Source: an uncultured Alphaproteobacteria bacterium
GTDB taxonomy: Bacteria > Pseudomonadota > Alphaproteobacteria > Caulobacterales > Hyphomonadaceae
Direction: 5' to 3'
Length of the DNA: 46,809 bases
NCBI GenBank assembly: GCA_903842595.1
Contig: CAIMMO010000142.1
Location: forward strand, 1-46,809
Part shown: positions 32,753 through 41,900 of the stretch, piece after piece
Position numbering within the stretch: the stretch's first letter is position 1
Layout of the letters: every line of letters begins with the position of its first letter
Position numbers and translations under genes: made by a program
The notes under the pieces: model-generated
Database searches by the model: none
What the model saw: the letters and a program-made list of their open reading frames with translations, nothing else
What the model was told of the DNA's origin: nothing

Positions 32753-33478
32753 CTAGAACGGCGCGATCTGGTCGTAGAGCAGCTTGCCATACTTGTCGCG
32801 CTGGACCTGGCTGATGTCGCCGCGGCCGCCATACGAGATGCGCGCCTCGGCGATCTTGGTGTGTTCGATCGTATTGTCCGCCGCCACATCCTCCGGACGG
32901 ATCACGCCCGACACCAGCAGTTCGCGCAGCTCGTTGTTGATGCGCACTTCCTGGCTGCCGCCGATCACCAGATTTCCGTTCGGCAGCCTGTCCGTGATCA
33001 CGGCTGCGACCGTCAGGTTTACTGTCTCCTGACGGTTCACCGATCCCGTGCCATTTGAACTGGTGGTGGAATCAAACCCGACCGCCGGATCGAGCGAGAC
33101 ACCCGACCCGACAAGATTGCCCTCAAGGCCGGCCAGCGCCTGAATTCCGGCCTCCGTGTTGGATGTGCGGCTGCGCGCGGTCGTGTTGTTCACCTGCGCG
33201 GAGTCCTGGATCTCGATGTTCACGGTGAGAATGTCGCCGATCTTGGCCGCACGCTGGTCGTTGAAGAAGGAGCGTGCGCCCGTGCGCCACAGCGAATTCG
33301 GCGCAGCTGTTTCCATCGTCGGCGCAGGCAGGGGCATGGAAACGCGCTGCGATCCGGCAATTGTCGCCGGGTTCTGGATCTGGGTCAGTTGCGGCGGCGC
33401 GACCACATCGCCCAGCCCTGCACATCCGCCAAGCAGCAGCGCGGCAAATCCGGCGCCCGTGGTGATTGTCGTCTTCAT
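32753..33478 (-). CDS. flgH: Flagellar L-ring lipoprotein FlgH
   Basis: A 241-residue outer-membrane lipoprotein that forms the L ring. The signal peptide has a lipobox LLGGC (MKTTITTGAGFAALLLGGC). SLWRTGARSFFNDQRAAKIG, DILTVNIEIQDSAQVNNTTA and IRPEDVAADNTIEHTKIAEA are FlgH blocks, ending in YDQIAPF. The open frame runs up to 33601, but ATG at 33478 with GAGG upstream begins the signal peptide. It follows flgA, with 10 bp between them, and precedes the histidine kinase. Confidence 0.96.
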   Translation of the reverse strand: MKTTITTGAGFAALLLGGCAGLGDVVAPPQLTQIQNPATIAGSQRVSMPLPAPTMETAAPNSLWRTGARSFFNDQRAAKIGDILTVNIEIQDSAQVNNTTARSRTSNTEAGIQALAGLEGNLVGSGVSLDPAVGFDSTTSSNGTGSVNRQETVNLTVAAVITDRLPNGNLVIGGSQEVRINNELRELLVSGVIRPEDVAADNTIEHTKIAEARISYGGRGDISQVQRDKYGKLLYDQIAPF

Positions 33479-33488
33479 TGCATTTGCC

Positions 33489-34199
33489 TCAGTTGACCCG
33501 CGCCTCGCCGGGCGCATGCGCCACGGCTTCGATCGTACGCCTGGAATAGCTGTTGAGCACGCGCACGGCTTCGCCCTTCGCGGCCTCGTTCTGCGCGACA
33601 CCGTCGACGGTCAGCTTCACGCCCGCCGTCGCATAGATGAGCGTCACCGGATCGCCCTTGCGGATCACGGCAGCAGCCTTGAGATCGGCCGCCTGCAGCG
33701 GTTGTCCTGCCTTCAGCAGGCGACGCGCCTCCATGCCGACAGCGGCGTCCGCATCGACGCCATTGCGCACCGGCCGCGCCGGATTGGCCGCCTGCCAGCC
33801 AAGATCGACATCCGTAATCACGCCGCCGCGCGGTACATCGCGTACCAGCACCAGAACCTGACCATCCAGCGCATCGCCAGCGACCTGCCGCGCCGGATTG
33901 GCCGCGCGCGCCACATTCGCCAGCGTCGCACTGCCCGTGCGTGTTACCATCACGGCGGTATCCAGCGGAATGGCAAGCAGTACGCCCGCGCTCTTCGCAG
34001 TCGAAATCAGAAAGGCCGGATCCAGCGACAGCGTCTGGCCGACAGGCGGCGCCGGCCCGATCAGGATACCCGCCGCCTCGCCCGTCACCGGCGCCACATC
34101 GCCAAGCTTGATCCAGTCGCCGCTCACCTGCTTCGCCTGCGCGCCTGCAACAGGCGCCAGCACCAGAACAGCGAAGACGAGGGCGGCGATGCGGGTCAT
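33489..34199 (-). CDS. flgA: P-ring assembly chaperone FlgA
   Basis: A 236-residue periplasmic protein that helps FlgI assemble into the P ring. It has a Sec signal peptide (MTRIAALVFAVLVLAPVAGA). The C-terminal half is an SAF-type domain: VLVLVRDVPRGGVITDVDLG, then VGMEARRLLKAGQPLQAADL and VTLIYATAGVKLTVDGVAQN. It lies 5 bp after flgG and 10 bp before flgH, in the order flgF-flgG-flgA-flgH, the standard alphaproteobacterial arrangement. Confidence 0.94.
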   Translation of the reverse strand: MTRIAALVFAVLVLAPVAGAQAKQVSGDWIKLGDVAPVTGEAAGILIGPAPPVGQTLSLDPAFLISTAKSAGVLLAIPLDTAVMVTRTGSATLANVARAANPARQVAGDALDGQVLVLVRDVPRGGVITDVDLGWQAANPARPVRNGVDADAAVGMEARRLLKAGQPLQAADLKAAAVIRKGDPVTLIYATAGVKLTVDGVAQNEAAKGEAVRVLNSYSRRTIEAVAHAPGEARVN

Positions 34200-34204
34200 G
34201 AACC

Positions 34205-34990
34205 TTACCGCAGGTTGGTCGTGGAGCGGAGCATCTCGTCGGTCGTCGTGATGACCTTCGAGTTCATCTCGTAGGCGCGCTGCGCCGTGATAAGCGCGGA
34301 GATCTCCGTCACCGCGTTGACGTTTGATGTCTCGAGGAAGCCCTGCTGCACAGTGCCAAAGCCCACCGAGCCGGGCAGGCCGCGATTGGCCGCTCCGGAT
34401 GCAGGCGTCTCGAGGAACGAGTTGTCGCCGATCGCATCAAGTCCAGCCGGATTGACGAAGCGCGCCAGTTCCAGAGCGCCCACTTCCTGGGGCGCGCTGC
34501 CGTCGGCCATGATCACCTGCACCACGCCCTGCCGGTTGATCGAAATGCCCACCGCATCCTGCGGCACAGTGATGCCCGGTGCGACGATGAAGCCGTCTTC
34601 CGTTACCACCTGTCCGTCAGCAGACAGCGAGAAATTGCCGGCCCGCGTATAGGCGTCGCGGCCATCGGGCAGCTGCACGATGAAATAGCCTTCGCCCTGA
34701 ATGGCGACGTCGTAAAGGTTCTGCGTCTGGGTGATGGAACCCTGTTCCGTCACGCGATAGACCGATCCCGCCTTGACGCCGACGCCCACCTGCACGCCTG
34801 TCGGCACGATGGTGCCAGCATCCGACGACTGAACGCCCATGCGTTCCACATTCTGGTAGAGCAGGTCCTGGAATTCGGCGCGCTGGCGCTTGAAGCCAGT
34901 CGTGTTCATGTTCGCGATGTTGTTCGCGATCACCTCGACATTGAGCTGCTGGGCCTGCATGCCCGTCGCGGCAGTGTTCAGTGCGCGCAT
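34205..34990 (-). CDS. flgG: Flagellar distal rod protein FlgG
   Basis: A 261-residue rod protein. The N-terminus MRALNTAATGMQAQQLNVEV, then IANNIANMNTTGFKRQRAEF is the FlgG-type flagellar rod motif. YDVAIQGEGYFIVQLPDGRD and YTRAGNFSLSADGQVVTEDG are core blocks. The C-terminus SNVNAVTEISALITAQRAYE and STTNLR completes the helical rod interface. It lies 18 bp after flgF. Length is normal. Confidence 0.97.
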   Translation of the reverse strand: MRALNTAATGMQAQQLNVEVIANNIANMNTTGFKRQRAEFQDLLYQNVERMGVQSSDAGTIVPTGVQVGVGVKAGSVYRVTEQGSITQTQNLYDVAIQGEGYFIVQLPDGRDAYTRAGNFSLSADGQVVTEDGFIVAPGITVPQDAVGISINRQGVVQVIMADGSAPQEVGALELARFVNPAGLDAIGDNSFLETPASGAANRGLPGSVGFGTVQQGFLETSNVNAVTEISALITAQRAYEMNSKVITTTDEMLRSTTNLR

Positions 34991-35008
34991 CTGCGTCTCC
35001 TAGAGTCG

Positions 35009-35740
35009 TCAGCCAACTCGGGCCAGCTTGTCGATCGATGTCCCGCGCAGCTCGTCTGCCTGCGCGATCATTTTTGAAACGGACGTGTAGGCGCGGCTGA
35101 TCTCGATCATCTCGGTCAGCTCAAGCACGGCGTTGACGTTCGAACCCTCAATGAAGCCGGCGGCAACCCTGGGGCTCGTCGCCGGCTGCGGCGCCTCGTC
35201 CGTGGCGCGCCAGAGGTTGGAGCCGATGCGCTCCAGTCCGCCTGGCGTCTGGAAGGTCGATACCCTCAACGTGCCCAGCACGACGCCATCCTGACTGATC
35301 GACCCCTCGCGCGAAACCGAGAGAGCTCCGCCCGCCGGATCGATCGTGATCGGACCGCCGTCGCCCATCACGAGTTCGCCATTGCGCGTGATCAGCTGAC
35401 CCTGCTCGTCGAGACCGAAACGGCCATCGCGCGTGAACGCTTCGCCGCCCGCAGTCTGCACGACAAAGAAGCCGTCGCTCTCCAGCGCGAAATCGAGCGG
35501 GTTCCCCGTCCGCTCAAGCGGCCCAGTGGAAAAGTCGCGCTGCAGCATCCAGGCGTCGGTGAAGGCGATGTCGGCTGGATTGTCGGAAGCTGTTGCAGGT
35601 TTTTCAGACAGCTCGCGCGAGACCACATGCTCGACCTTGAAGCCGGCAGTCGTCATGTTCGCGAGGTTGTTTGCGGTCGTGTCCATCCGTCTCCGCAGCA
35701 CTTGCTGCGCGGACAGGCCGACCATGAATGAATTGTCCAT
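35009..35740 (-). CDS. flgF: Flagellar proximal rod protein FlgF
   Basis: A 243-residue rod protein paralogous to FlgG, shorter in the middle. The N-terminus is MDNSFMVGLSAQQVLRRRMD with NNLANMTTAGFKVEHVVSRE. The core includes FALESDGFFVVQTAGGEAFT and the end is SNVNAVLELTEMIEISRAYT. The frame extends upstream to 35839, but MDNS at 35740 is the usual FlgF start. It heads the flgF-flgG-flgA-flgH run. It is divergent from fliL over 257 bp. Confidence 0.95.
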   Translation of the reverse strand: MDNSFMVGLSAQQVLRRRMDTTANNLANMTTAGFKVEHVVSRELSEKPATASDNPADIAFTDAWMLQRDFSTGPLERTGNPLDFALESDGFFVVQTAGGEAFTRDGRFGLDEQGQLITRNGELVMGDGGPITIDPAGGALSVSREGSISQDGVVLGTLRVSTFQTPGGLERIGSNLWRATDEAPQPATSPRVAAGFIEGSNVNAVLELTEMIEISRAYTSVSKMIAQADELRGTSIDKLARVG

Positions 35741-35948
35741 GGGGCGCCGTTTGTCCCCACGCTGCACTTTGGCGGCGCTGGAGCCAGGCTGGGCTAGGTC
35801 CGCGTTTTCTGCAGCGGACGCTCGAATTGAGGCCAACATGAGGGCTGGCGGTTAACGAGACATTGCCAGGCGCGGCTCTCCCGGCAGCAACCGACCCGGC
35901 AGGAATTGCCCATCTCCACCAATCCTTAACCTTCCGGAGACGATTTTG

Positions 35949-35970
35949 CCGGGTAGCCCGGAGCGCCGGG
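35949..35970 (+). promoter_or_regulatory. Alternative hairpins in the fliL leader
   Basis: CCGGG (35949-35953) can pair with CCCGG (35957-35961), and that same CCCGG can pair with CCGGG at 35966-35970 instead. The two hairpins exclude each other and end 28 bp before the fliL start codon. Stems are only 5 bp, so this is weak support for leader control. Confidence 0.25.
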
Positions 35971-35997
35971 CGGGACTGATTCACCGGGAACGCTGCC

Positions 35998-36684
35998 ATG
36001 GCCAAGAAGGAAAAGGCGAAGAAACCCGAAGCGCCCGAGGCCGACGCGCCGGCGGACGAAGGCGGCGAGGGTGCGCCCGCCAAGAAGAAGATGGCCGGCA
36101 AGACCCTTGTGCTCTTCATCATTCTGCCCGCCATTCTGGTCCTGGGCGGCGGTGGCGCTGCCGCGATGATGCTGATGGGTGGCGGCGCGCCTGCCGCTGA
36201 AGCCGCCGAAGCGACCGAGGAGGGCGAGCATGTCGAGGCCGAAGGCGAGCATGCCGAAGCCCCAGCCGGGGAGCACGGCGCCGAGCCCGCCAAAGGCGAT
36301 GCGCACGGCGGGTCGTCAGGCACCACGCCCGAAGACGCGGCCGCCGTCGGCCACACGTTGCCCTGCGAAAGCGGCAATCCCTGCTATTACGCGATGCCCA
36401 AACTGGTGATGAACCTCGCCTCCACCGGCGGCGCGCGCGCTGTGATGATGGAGCTCGAGCTCTCGCTGGAATCGAGCACGCCATCCGCCTTCGCCAAGGT
36501 GCCGGAGATGATGCCGCGCCTCAAGGACACGCTGAACTCGTTTCTGCGCGAGCTGCGCGTGGAAGACCTCAACGGCTCAGGCGGCACATACACACTCCGC
36601 CGCGAACTCCTCAAGCGATTCAACACGGTGCTGGACCCCAAGAAGATCGATGCGGTTCTCATCGAAGGCATGCTGATTCAGTAG
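35998..36684 (+). CDS. fliL: Flagellar basal-body-associated protein FliL
   Basis: A 228-residue single-pass inner-membrane protein that associates with the stators. A charged cytoplasmic tail with Lys/Glu/Ala is followed by one membrane segment (about 36-60, TLVLFIILPAILVLGGGGAA). A long acidic linker (Glu/Ala/His, about 65-115) leads into the periplasmic domain, VMMELELSLESSTPSAFAKV and MLIQ at the end. Two cysteines (LPCESGNPC) just before the domain could form a disulfide. Longer than typical FliL because of the linker. First gene of the fliL-fliM operon. Confidence 0.93.
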   Translation: MAKKEKAKKPEAPEADAPADEGGEGAPAKKKMAGKTLVLFIILPAILVLGGGGAAAMMLMGGGAPAAEAAEATEEGEHVEAEGEHAEAPAGEHGAEPAKGDAHGGSSGTTPEDAAAVGHTLPCESGNPCYYAMPKLVMNLASTGGARAVMMELELSLESSTPSAFAKVPEMMPRLKDTLNSFLRELRVEDLNGSGGTYTLRRELLKRFNTVLDPKKIDAVLIEGMLIQ

Positions 36685-36697
36685 GATTGGGGAATCA

Positions 36698-37837
36698 GTG
36701 GCCACCGAATCAACAGACGAGGATCTCGCCGCCAGCTGGGAAGCCAGCGTAGGCGGCGACCAGGCGGCAGCCGACGATGCATGGGATGCCGCCCTGCCGT
36801 CCGGCGGCGGCCCGTCCGAAGCACCGCAGTCGATCGCCCAGCAGGCGACCGGCTCCGAGCGTATCCTGAACCAGGACGAAATCGACTCGCTCCTCGGCTT
36901 CTCGATGGACGAGGAGAACAGCCCCAAGAAGAGCGGTGTCCGCGCCCTCATCAACTCCGAGCTCGTCAGTTATGAACGCCTGCCGATGCTCGAGGTCGTC
37001 TTCGACCGCCTCGTGCGCCTGATGACCACCAGCCTGCGCAACTTCACGTCCGACAACGTGGAGGTGTCGCTGGACGCCATCCAGTCGATGCGTTTCGGCG
37101 ACTATCTGAACTCGATCCCGCTCCCCGCCATCCTGGCAGTCTTCAAGGCAAGGCAGCTCGACAATTTCGGTCTGCTGACAGTCGATTCCAACCTGATCTA
37201 CTCGATTGTCGACGTCCTGCTCGGCGGCCGGCGCGGTACGATCGCCATGCGTGTCGAGGGCCGTCCCTACACCACGATCGAACGTGTGCTGGTCACGCGC
37301 CTGGTCGAGGTCATTCTGCACGATGCCCGCAAGGCGTTCGATCCACTGACGGCTGTTGATTTCGACCTCGACCGCATCGAGACCAACCCGCGCTTCGCCG
37401 CCATCGCCCAGCCCGCCAATGCGGCGATCCTCGTCAAGCTGCGCATCGACATGGAAGACCGCGGTGGCCGCTGCGAGCTGCTGCTGCCCTATGCGACGCT
37501 CGAACCGATCCGGAAAATGCTGCTGCAGAACTTCATGGGCGAGAAGTTCGGCCGCGACAACATCTGGGAAGGCCACCTGGCCACCGAACTCTGGTCCGCT
37601 CCGACCACGCTGCGCGTCGTGCTCGACGAATTCGAGCAGCCGCTTGGCAAGATGATGAACCTTCAGGTCGGCGACACGCTGGTGATGAACGCCACGCCGG
37701 AATCCAGGGCCCACCTGATGTGCGGCGACATCCACCTCACCACCGGAAAGGTCGGCCGCATCGGTCAGAAAGTCGCTATGCGCGTCGATCAGCCGATCAC
37801 GCAGGCGACCAAGAAAAAACTGATGGAGGCACGATGA
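36698..37837 (+). CDS. fliM: Flagellar motor switch protein FliM
   Basis: A 379-residue C-ring protein that binds CheY-P and passes the signal to FliN and FliG. The N-terminal part contains LNQDEIDSLLGF, the CheY-binding-type motif, at about 65-76. The usual middle domain includes ERLPMLEVVFDRLVRLMTTS and LRNFTSDNVEVSLDAIQSMR. The C-terminal FliN-like part is LQVGDTLVMNATPESRAHLM. Translation begins at GTG with GGGGA before it, 13 bp after fliL. About 60 extra residues precede the CheY-binding motif, longer than E. coli FliM. Confidence 0.95.
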   Translation: MATESTDEDLAASWEASVGGDQAAADDAWDAALPSGGGPSEAPQSIAQQATGSERILNQDEIDSLLGFSMDEENSPKKSGVRALINSELVSYERLPMLEVVFDRLVRLMTTSLRNFTSDNVEVSLDAIQSMRFGDYLNSIPLPAILAVFKARQLDNFGLLTVDSNLIYSIVDVLLGGRRGTIAMRVEGRPYTTIERVLVTRLVEVILHDARKAFDPLTAVDFDLDRIETNPRFAAIAQPANAAILVKLRIDMEDRGGRCELLLPYATLEPIRKMLLQNFMGEKFGRDNIWEGHLATELWSAPTTLRVVLDEFEQPLGKMMNLQVGDTLVMNATPESRAHLMCGDIHLTTGKVGRIGQKVAMRVDQPITQATKKKLMEAR

Positions 37838-38184
37838 GCCAGCTTTATGTCCTCGCCTTCGAAGGCTTCCTCGCCCTCCTGCTGATCATTGCGATCGCCT
37901 ACTGCATCCGCCTCGATGGGCGCCTGAAGGCGCTGCGCTCGGGCAATTCGCGCATGCTGGAAGCGGCGAAGGAGCTGCAATCCTCCGTCATTCACGCCGA
38001 GAACGCCGTCACCGCCATGCGCCGCTCAGCCGATGCCGCCGGCCGGGAGCTGCAGGCGAAGATCGACGAGGCCCGCGCAATGACGGCCGCCGCGCAGGCC
38101 GCCAGCCAGTATCTTCGGGAAGAACCGCAACGCGACGCCGTCCGTCCGGTCGACTTCTCCCTTCGCCGCCGCAGCGTCCTCTAG
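37834..38184 (+). CDS. DUF6468 small membrane-anchored protein of the fliM operon
   Basis: A 116-residue protein with one N-terminal membrane segment (FEGFLALLLIIAIAYCIRLD) and a helical cytoplasmic part (RSGNSRMLEAAKELQSSVIH, AENAVTAMRRSADAAGRELQ) that should form a coiled coil. This fits DUF6468, found next to fliM in Caulobacterales and relatives. The start at 37834 overlaps the fliM stop by ATGA, so it is translationally coupled. Function is unknown; its place suggests a motor-associated role. Confidence 0.8.
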   Translation: MSQLYVLAFEGFLALLLIIAIAYCIRLDGRLKALRSGNSRMLEAAKELQSSVIHAENAVTAMRRSADAAGRELQAKIDEARAMTAAAQAASQYLREEPQRDAVRPVDFSLRRRSVL

Positions 38185-38193
38185 GAGCCTCTC

Positions 38194-38928
38194 ATGAAGG
38201 CCATCACGCCAGGGGTCGGGGTCTTCTCCGTCGTCATCGCGGTCTCCGTCGGCGCGCTTGCCTTCAAGGGCGTCGACATCGCGCAGACCGCCTTCGCCGT
38301 GGAGGCGGAGGACACCCCCGCCGTTGTCCCGGCGGAAGAAACCGCACTTACAGCTGGCGCGGAAGAGGGCGCTGCTCCCGAAGACGCGCCGCCCGCTGCC
38401 GCGCCCCCGACGCCTGAACAATGCCTCACCACGCTCAACTCCGCCGCCGAGGAGATGGGACTCTCCTCACAGGAGATCGTCGTCCTGCGCTCGCTGCAGG
38501 CGCGCCGCGAAACGCTTGACGCCCGCGAAGGCGAGATCGGTACCCGCGAAGCTGCTGCCGGCGCCGCCGAAGCGCGACTTAACGAGCAGATCGCCGAGCT
38601 CAAGGCGCTCGAGACACAGGTTCAGGGCCTCCTCGCCCAGATGGACGCGAAAGCCGACGAGCGCATGGCTTCTCTGGTCAAGTCGTATGAGAGCATGAAG
38701 CCGAAGGACGCCGCCGCGATCTTCAACGGCATGGAAGACCAGCTCCTCACCGACATCGCCAAGTCGATGAAGCCCGCCACGCTCGCCGCCGTCCTGTCCT
38801 CGATGCAGCCCAAGCGCGCCGAGATGCTGACCCGCCTGCTGGCCAATCTCGCAAAGCCGCCCGCCAACCTGACCACCCCCGCCTCGGCGCCCACCGCGCC
38901 TGCTGCGCCTCCGGCATCGCCTGCATGA
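38194..38928 (+). CDS. MotE-like flagellar protein (MgtE-N-type domain)
   Basis: A 244-residue protein with one N-terminal membrane segment, a Glu/Ala/Pro-rich spacer (about 38-80), a coiled coil (about 95-165), and the C-terminal SYESMKPKDAAAIFNGMEDQ and LATVLSSMQPKRA-like segment that marks MotE, the periplasmic chaperone of MotC in Rhizobium. The end is Pro/Ala-rich. The ribosome-binding site is AGGAG. The last codon overlaps the start of the next gene by ATGA. A role in motor assembly or stator folding is likely. Confidence 0.85.
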   Translation: MKAITPGVGVFSVVIAVSVGALAFKGVDIAQTAFAVEAEDTPAVVPAEETALTAGAEEGAAPEDAPPAAAPPTPEQCLTTLNSAAEEMGLSSQEIVVLRSLQARRETLDAREGEIGTREAAAGAAEARLNEQIAELKALETQVQGLLAQMDAKADERMASLVKSYESMKPKDAAAIFNGMEDQLLTDIAKSMKPATLAAVLSSMQPKRAEMLTRLLANLAKPPANLTTPASAPTAPAAPPASPA

Positions 38929-41900
38929 GCGGACAACGCCCTCCTTCTGGCTGGGCGCTCGGCCTCTCCGTGATGGGAGCGGCCGCGATCGGCTTTGCCT
39001 CGCCCGCCTTCGCCGACCGATCCGTGCAGATGAATTTCTCGGAATCGCCCGGCTATGCGCGCATCACCGCAAAATGGGCCGACGGAGATACGGTCGCGCC
39101 CCGCGTCAGCGCGCGCGTCTCCAACCAGGTGCTGATCCTGTCCTTCGACGAGAAGGTGACGATCAATCTCGACAAGCTGAAGGACAGCCTTCCGAGCTGG
39201 GCCGCCGTAACCTACATGGATCCGGACGGCATGACCGCCCGCATCGGCCTCAAGCAGACGCCGCGCCTCGCCGTCTCCACGTCCGCCGATCTCGTCGCCG
39301 TCGACCTGATCCCCGAATCCGTAAGCGCCAACCCGCCGAAACTCCTCTCGCCCCTCGTCGCAAAGCAGGCCGCACAGGCAGAGGCCATGCGCATCGCCGC
39401 CATCCCGCCGCCCGCCCCGCTGGAGCCGCTCGAAGTCCGCGGCAGTCATTCGGACGATTCCTCTCGCGTCGCCTTCTACTGGGACAAAAGGACCACCCAC
39501 CGCGTCGTGTCCGACACGCCCGGCGAACTCAAGCTGCAGTTTTCCAAGCGCGCAAAACCAGATCTCGCCTACCTGCGCATCACGCCCCCGCCCAATCTCG
39601 CCAGCTTCGAGGGCGAGAACACGAACAGGGGCTATCTCGTCACCATCAAGTCGAAGGACCAGCTGCCGCTGAAGGCCTTCCTCGAAGGCGAGACCCTCGT
39701 CGTCGACATCTCGAAGCCGCTGCCTCCGGCAGCTGTGCAGGACAAGCCCGCGCCGGCGCCCGCCAAGCCCGCCGCGAATCCGAAGGAGCAGGGCGGGGCC
39801 ATCAGCCTCACGCCGCCGCCCGAGCAGCCCGCCGCTGTTGCGAGCCCCGAAACGCCTGCCTCCGCCGTCATCGGCGGTCGCGATCGCGTGACCGCGCTTG
39901 TACCGGCCTGGTCCGATCCCGCCCCGCGCAATGGCGTCGTTCTGGTCAAGGCGGCGCCGCTGGCCAACGGCCTGCAACTCGATTTCCCCTTCGCTGCCCC
40001 GGCCCCCGCCGCCGTGTTTTCGCGTGGGCCTGTCGTCTGGGCCGTCTTTGCCGCCAACGCCGATCTCAAGATCGACGCCGCGAGCCTGCCCGCCGGCTAT
40101 CGCGCCCGCACCATGCGCGTCCGCAACGCGACAGTCCTTCGCCTCGAGACGCCCCGGGGCCTCAGCGTGTCCGCCGAGATGGACGAGTCCTCGTGGAGCC
40201 TCAAGATCGCGCCCAGCGCAACGCGGCCGCAGCGGTTCACAAAGTCCGAACGGCGCAATGGCGATGATGGCCGCGCCCGCGTGGAGACGATGCTGATCGG
40301 CGCCGCCGGCATCGTCTGGTTCGAGGACCCGGTCATCGGTGATCAACTGGCCGTCGCCGTCTCCTATGGCCCGTCCACCGCATCGCCGACGCCGCGCGAT
40401 TTTGTCGAAGCCTCGCTCCCCGCCACGGCCCACGGCGTCGCCATCGCGCCCAAGTCCGACGACGTGCAGGTCACGCTGGAAGGCGAGCGCGTCGTCATCT
40501 CGATGTTCGCCGGCACCCAGAGCGCCCCCGAGGCCACGCCTGGCGACATCGGCGCGGGCGAGGCCAGCGCCAGCCCCGCCTTCATGGATTTCGCCGCTTG
40601 GGGGGCGGCACGTGGCAAGCAGTACGCCAAGCAACTCGAACAGCTTGAGTCAAACGCGGCCCGGGCCGATCCTGCCTCGCCCGCGGGCGGCGAGGCCGCG
40701 CTGAACCTCGCGCGATTCCACATCGGCCACGGTCAGGCGCATGAGGCGCTCGGCGTCCTCCGCGTCGCTGTGTCCGACCGGCCGGAACTTGGACAGGACC
40801 CCGTCTTCCTCGGCATGCGCGGCGCCGCCAGCTATATGGCCGGCCGCCTCAAGGACGCCGAAGACAATCTCACGCACGGCGTCCTGCGGGGCGATGCGTC
40901 CGCCGGCCTCTGGCGCGCGATGATCGCCGCCCAGCGGCAGGACTGGGAGCGCGCGATCGAACATTTCCGCGCCGCGGAAAAGCAGCTCTTACTCTATCCG
41001 TCCGTTCGCGCGGCAGACTTTTCGGCCTCCTGGGCCGAAGCCGCCACGTACGTCAATGATTTCGACGCCGCTCGCCGCCACGCCAATCTCGCCATCTCGA
41101 ATGGTGAGCGCGAGACGAAGGAGCGCGGCCAGCTCGTGCTCGCCAATCTCAAGGCGGTCATGGAAGGCCCCACCGCCGCCTGGGCCGATCTCGACAAGCT
41201 CGCAAAGACCGCAGTCGAGCCCGTCGCCGTCCGCGCCGAACTTCGCCGGCTCGAACTCGCGGTTCCTGCCAACAAGATGAGCGCCAACGAGGCCGCCGCG
41301 GAACTCGAAGCCCTTCGCTTGCGCTGGCGCGGCGACGAAGTGGAAATGGCCACCGTCGGCATCCTCTCCGACCAGTACATGCGTGTCGGCCGTTTCCGCG
41401 ACGCGCTCCTGCTCGCGCAGTCGACTGCGATGCGCGACGCCAGTGCCCCTGGCGCGCGCGAACTCCGCCTCAAGCTTGCCGACTATTTCCGTCGCCTCTT
41501 TCTCAATGGCGAGGCCGACCGGCTTGATCCGATCCAGGCCGTCGCCCTGTTCTATGAATTCGACGACACCCTGATGCCGATCGGGCCCGACGGCGACCAG
41601 ATGGTGCGCAAGCTCGCCCAGCGCCTCGTCGCCTTCGATCTGCTCGAACCCGCCAGCGCCCTCCTGCAATACCAGGTCGACAACCGCATCCGCGGCGTCG
41701 GCAAGGCGGCCGTCGCCGTCGATCTCGCCACGATCTATCTGTGGGACAAGCGCCCCGACGAGGCGCTCGCCGCCCTCAACTCCACGCGACAGCCGTCGCT
41801 GCCAAAGCCCCTCGCGCTCGAACGCCGCCTGCTCGAAGCGGCCGCCTATCGCGACCTCGGTCGCTTCGACCACGTCATCGAACTTGTCGAGCCGCTTGAA

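Noticed and set aside
35852-35867. Possible CtrA box upstream of fliL (TTAA-N7-TTGCC)
   Set aside because: Only one half-site is good; the second matches three of five bases, so it is not better than chance in a 257-bp gap.
35887-35901. Possible sigma-54 site for flgF on the minus strand (TGCCGGGTCGGTTGC)
   Set aside because: Spacing is right but the essential GG of the -24 element is changed to GC.
38622-40634. 670-codon minus-strand frame opposite the TPR-protein gene
   Set aside because: Shadow frame of a GC-rich gene; Gly/Arg/Asp-rich with no domain, while the plus-strand frame has a signal peptide and is coupled to motE.
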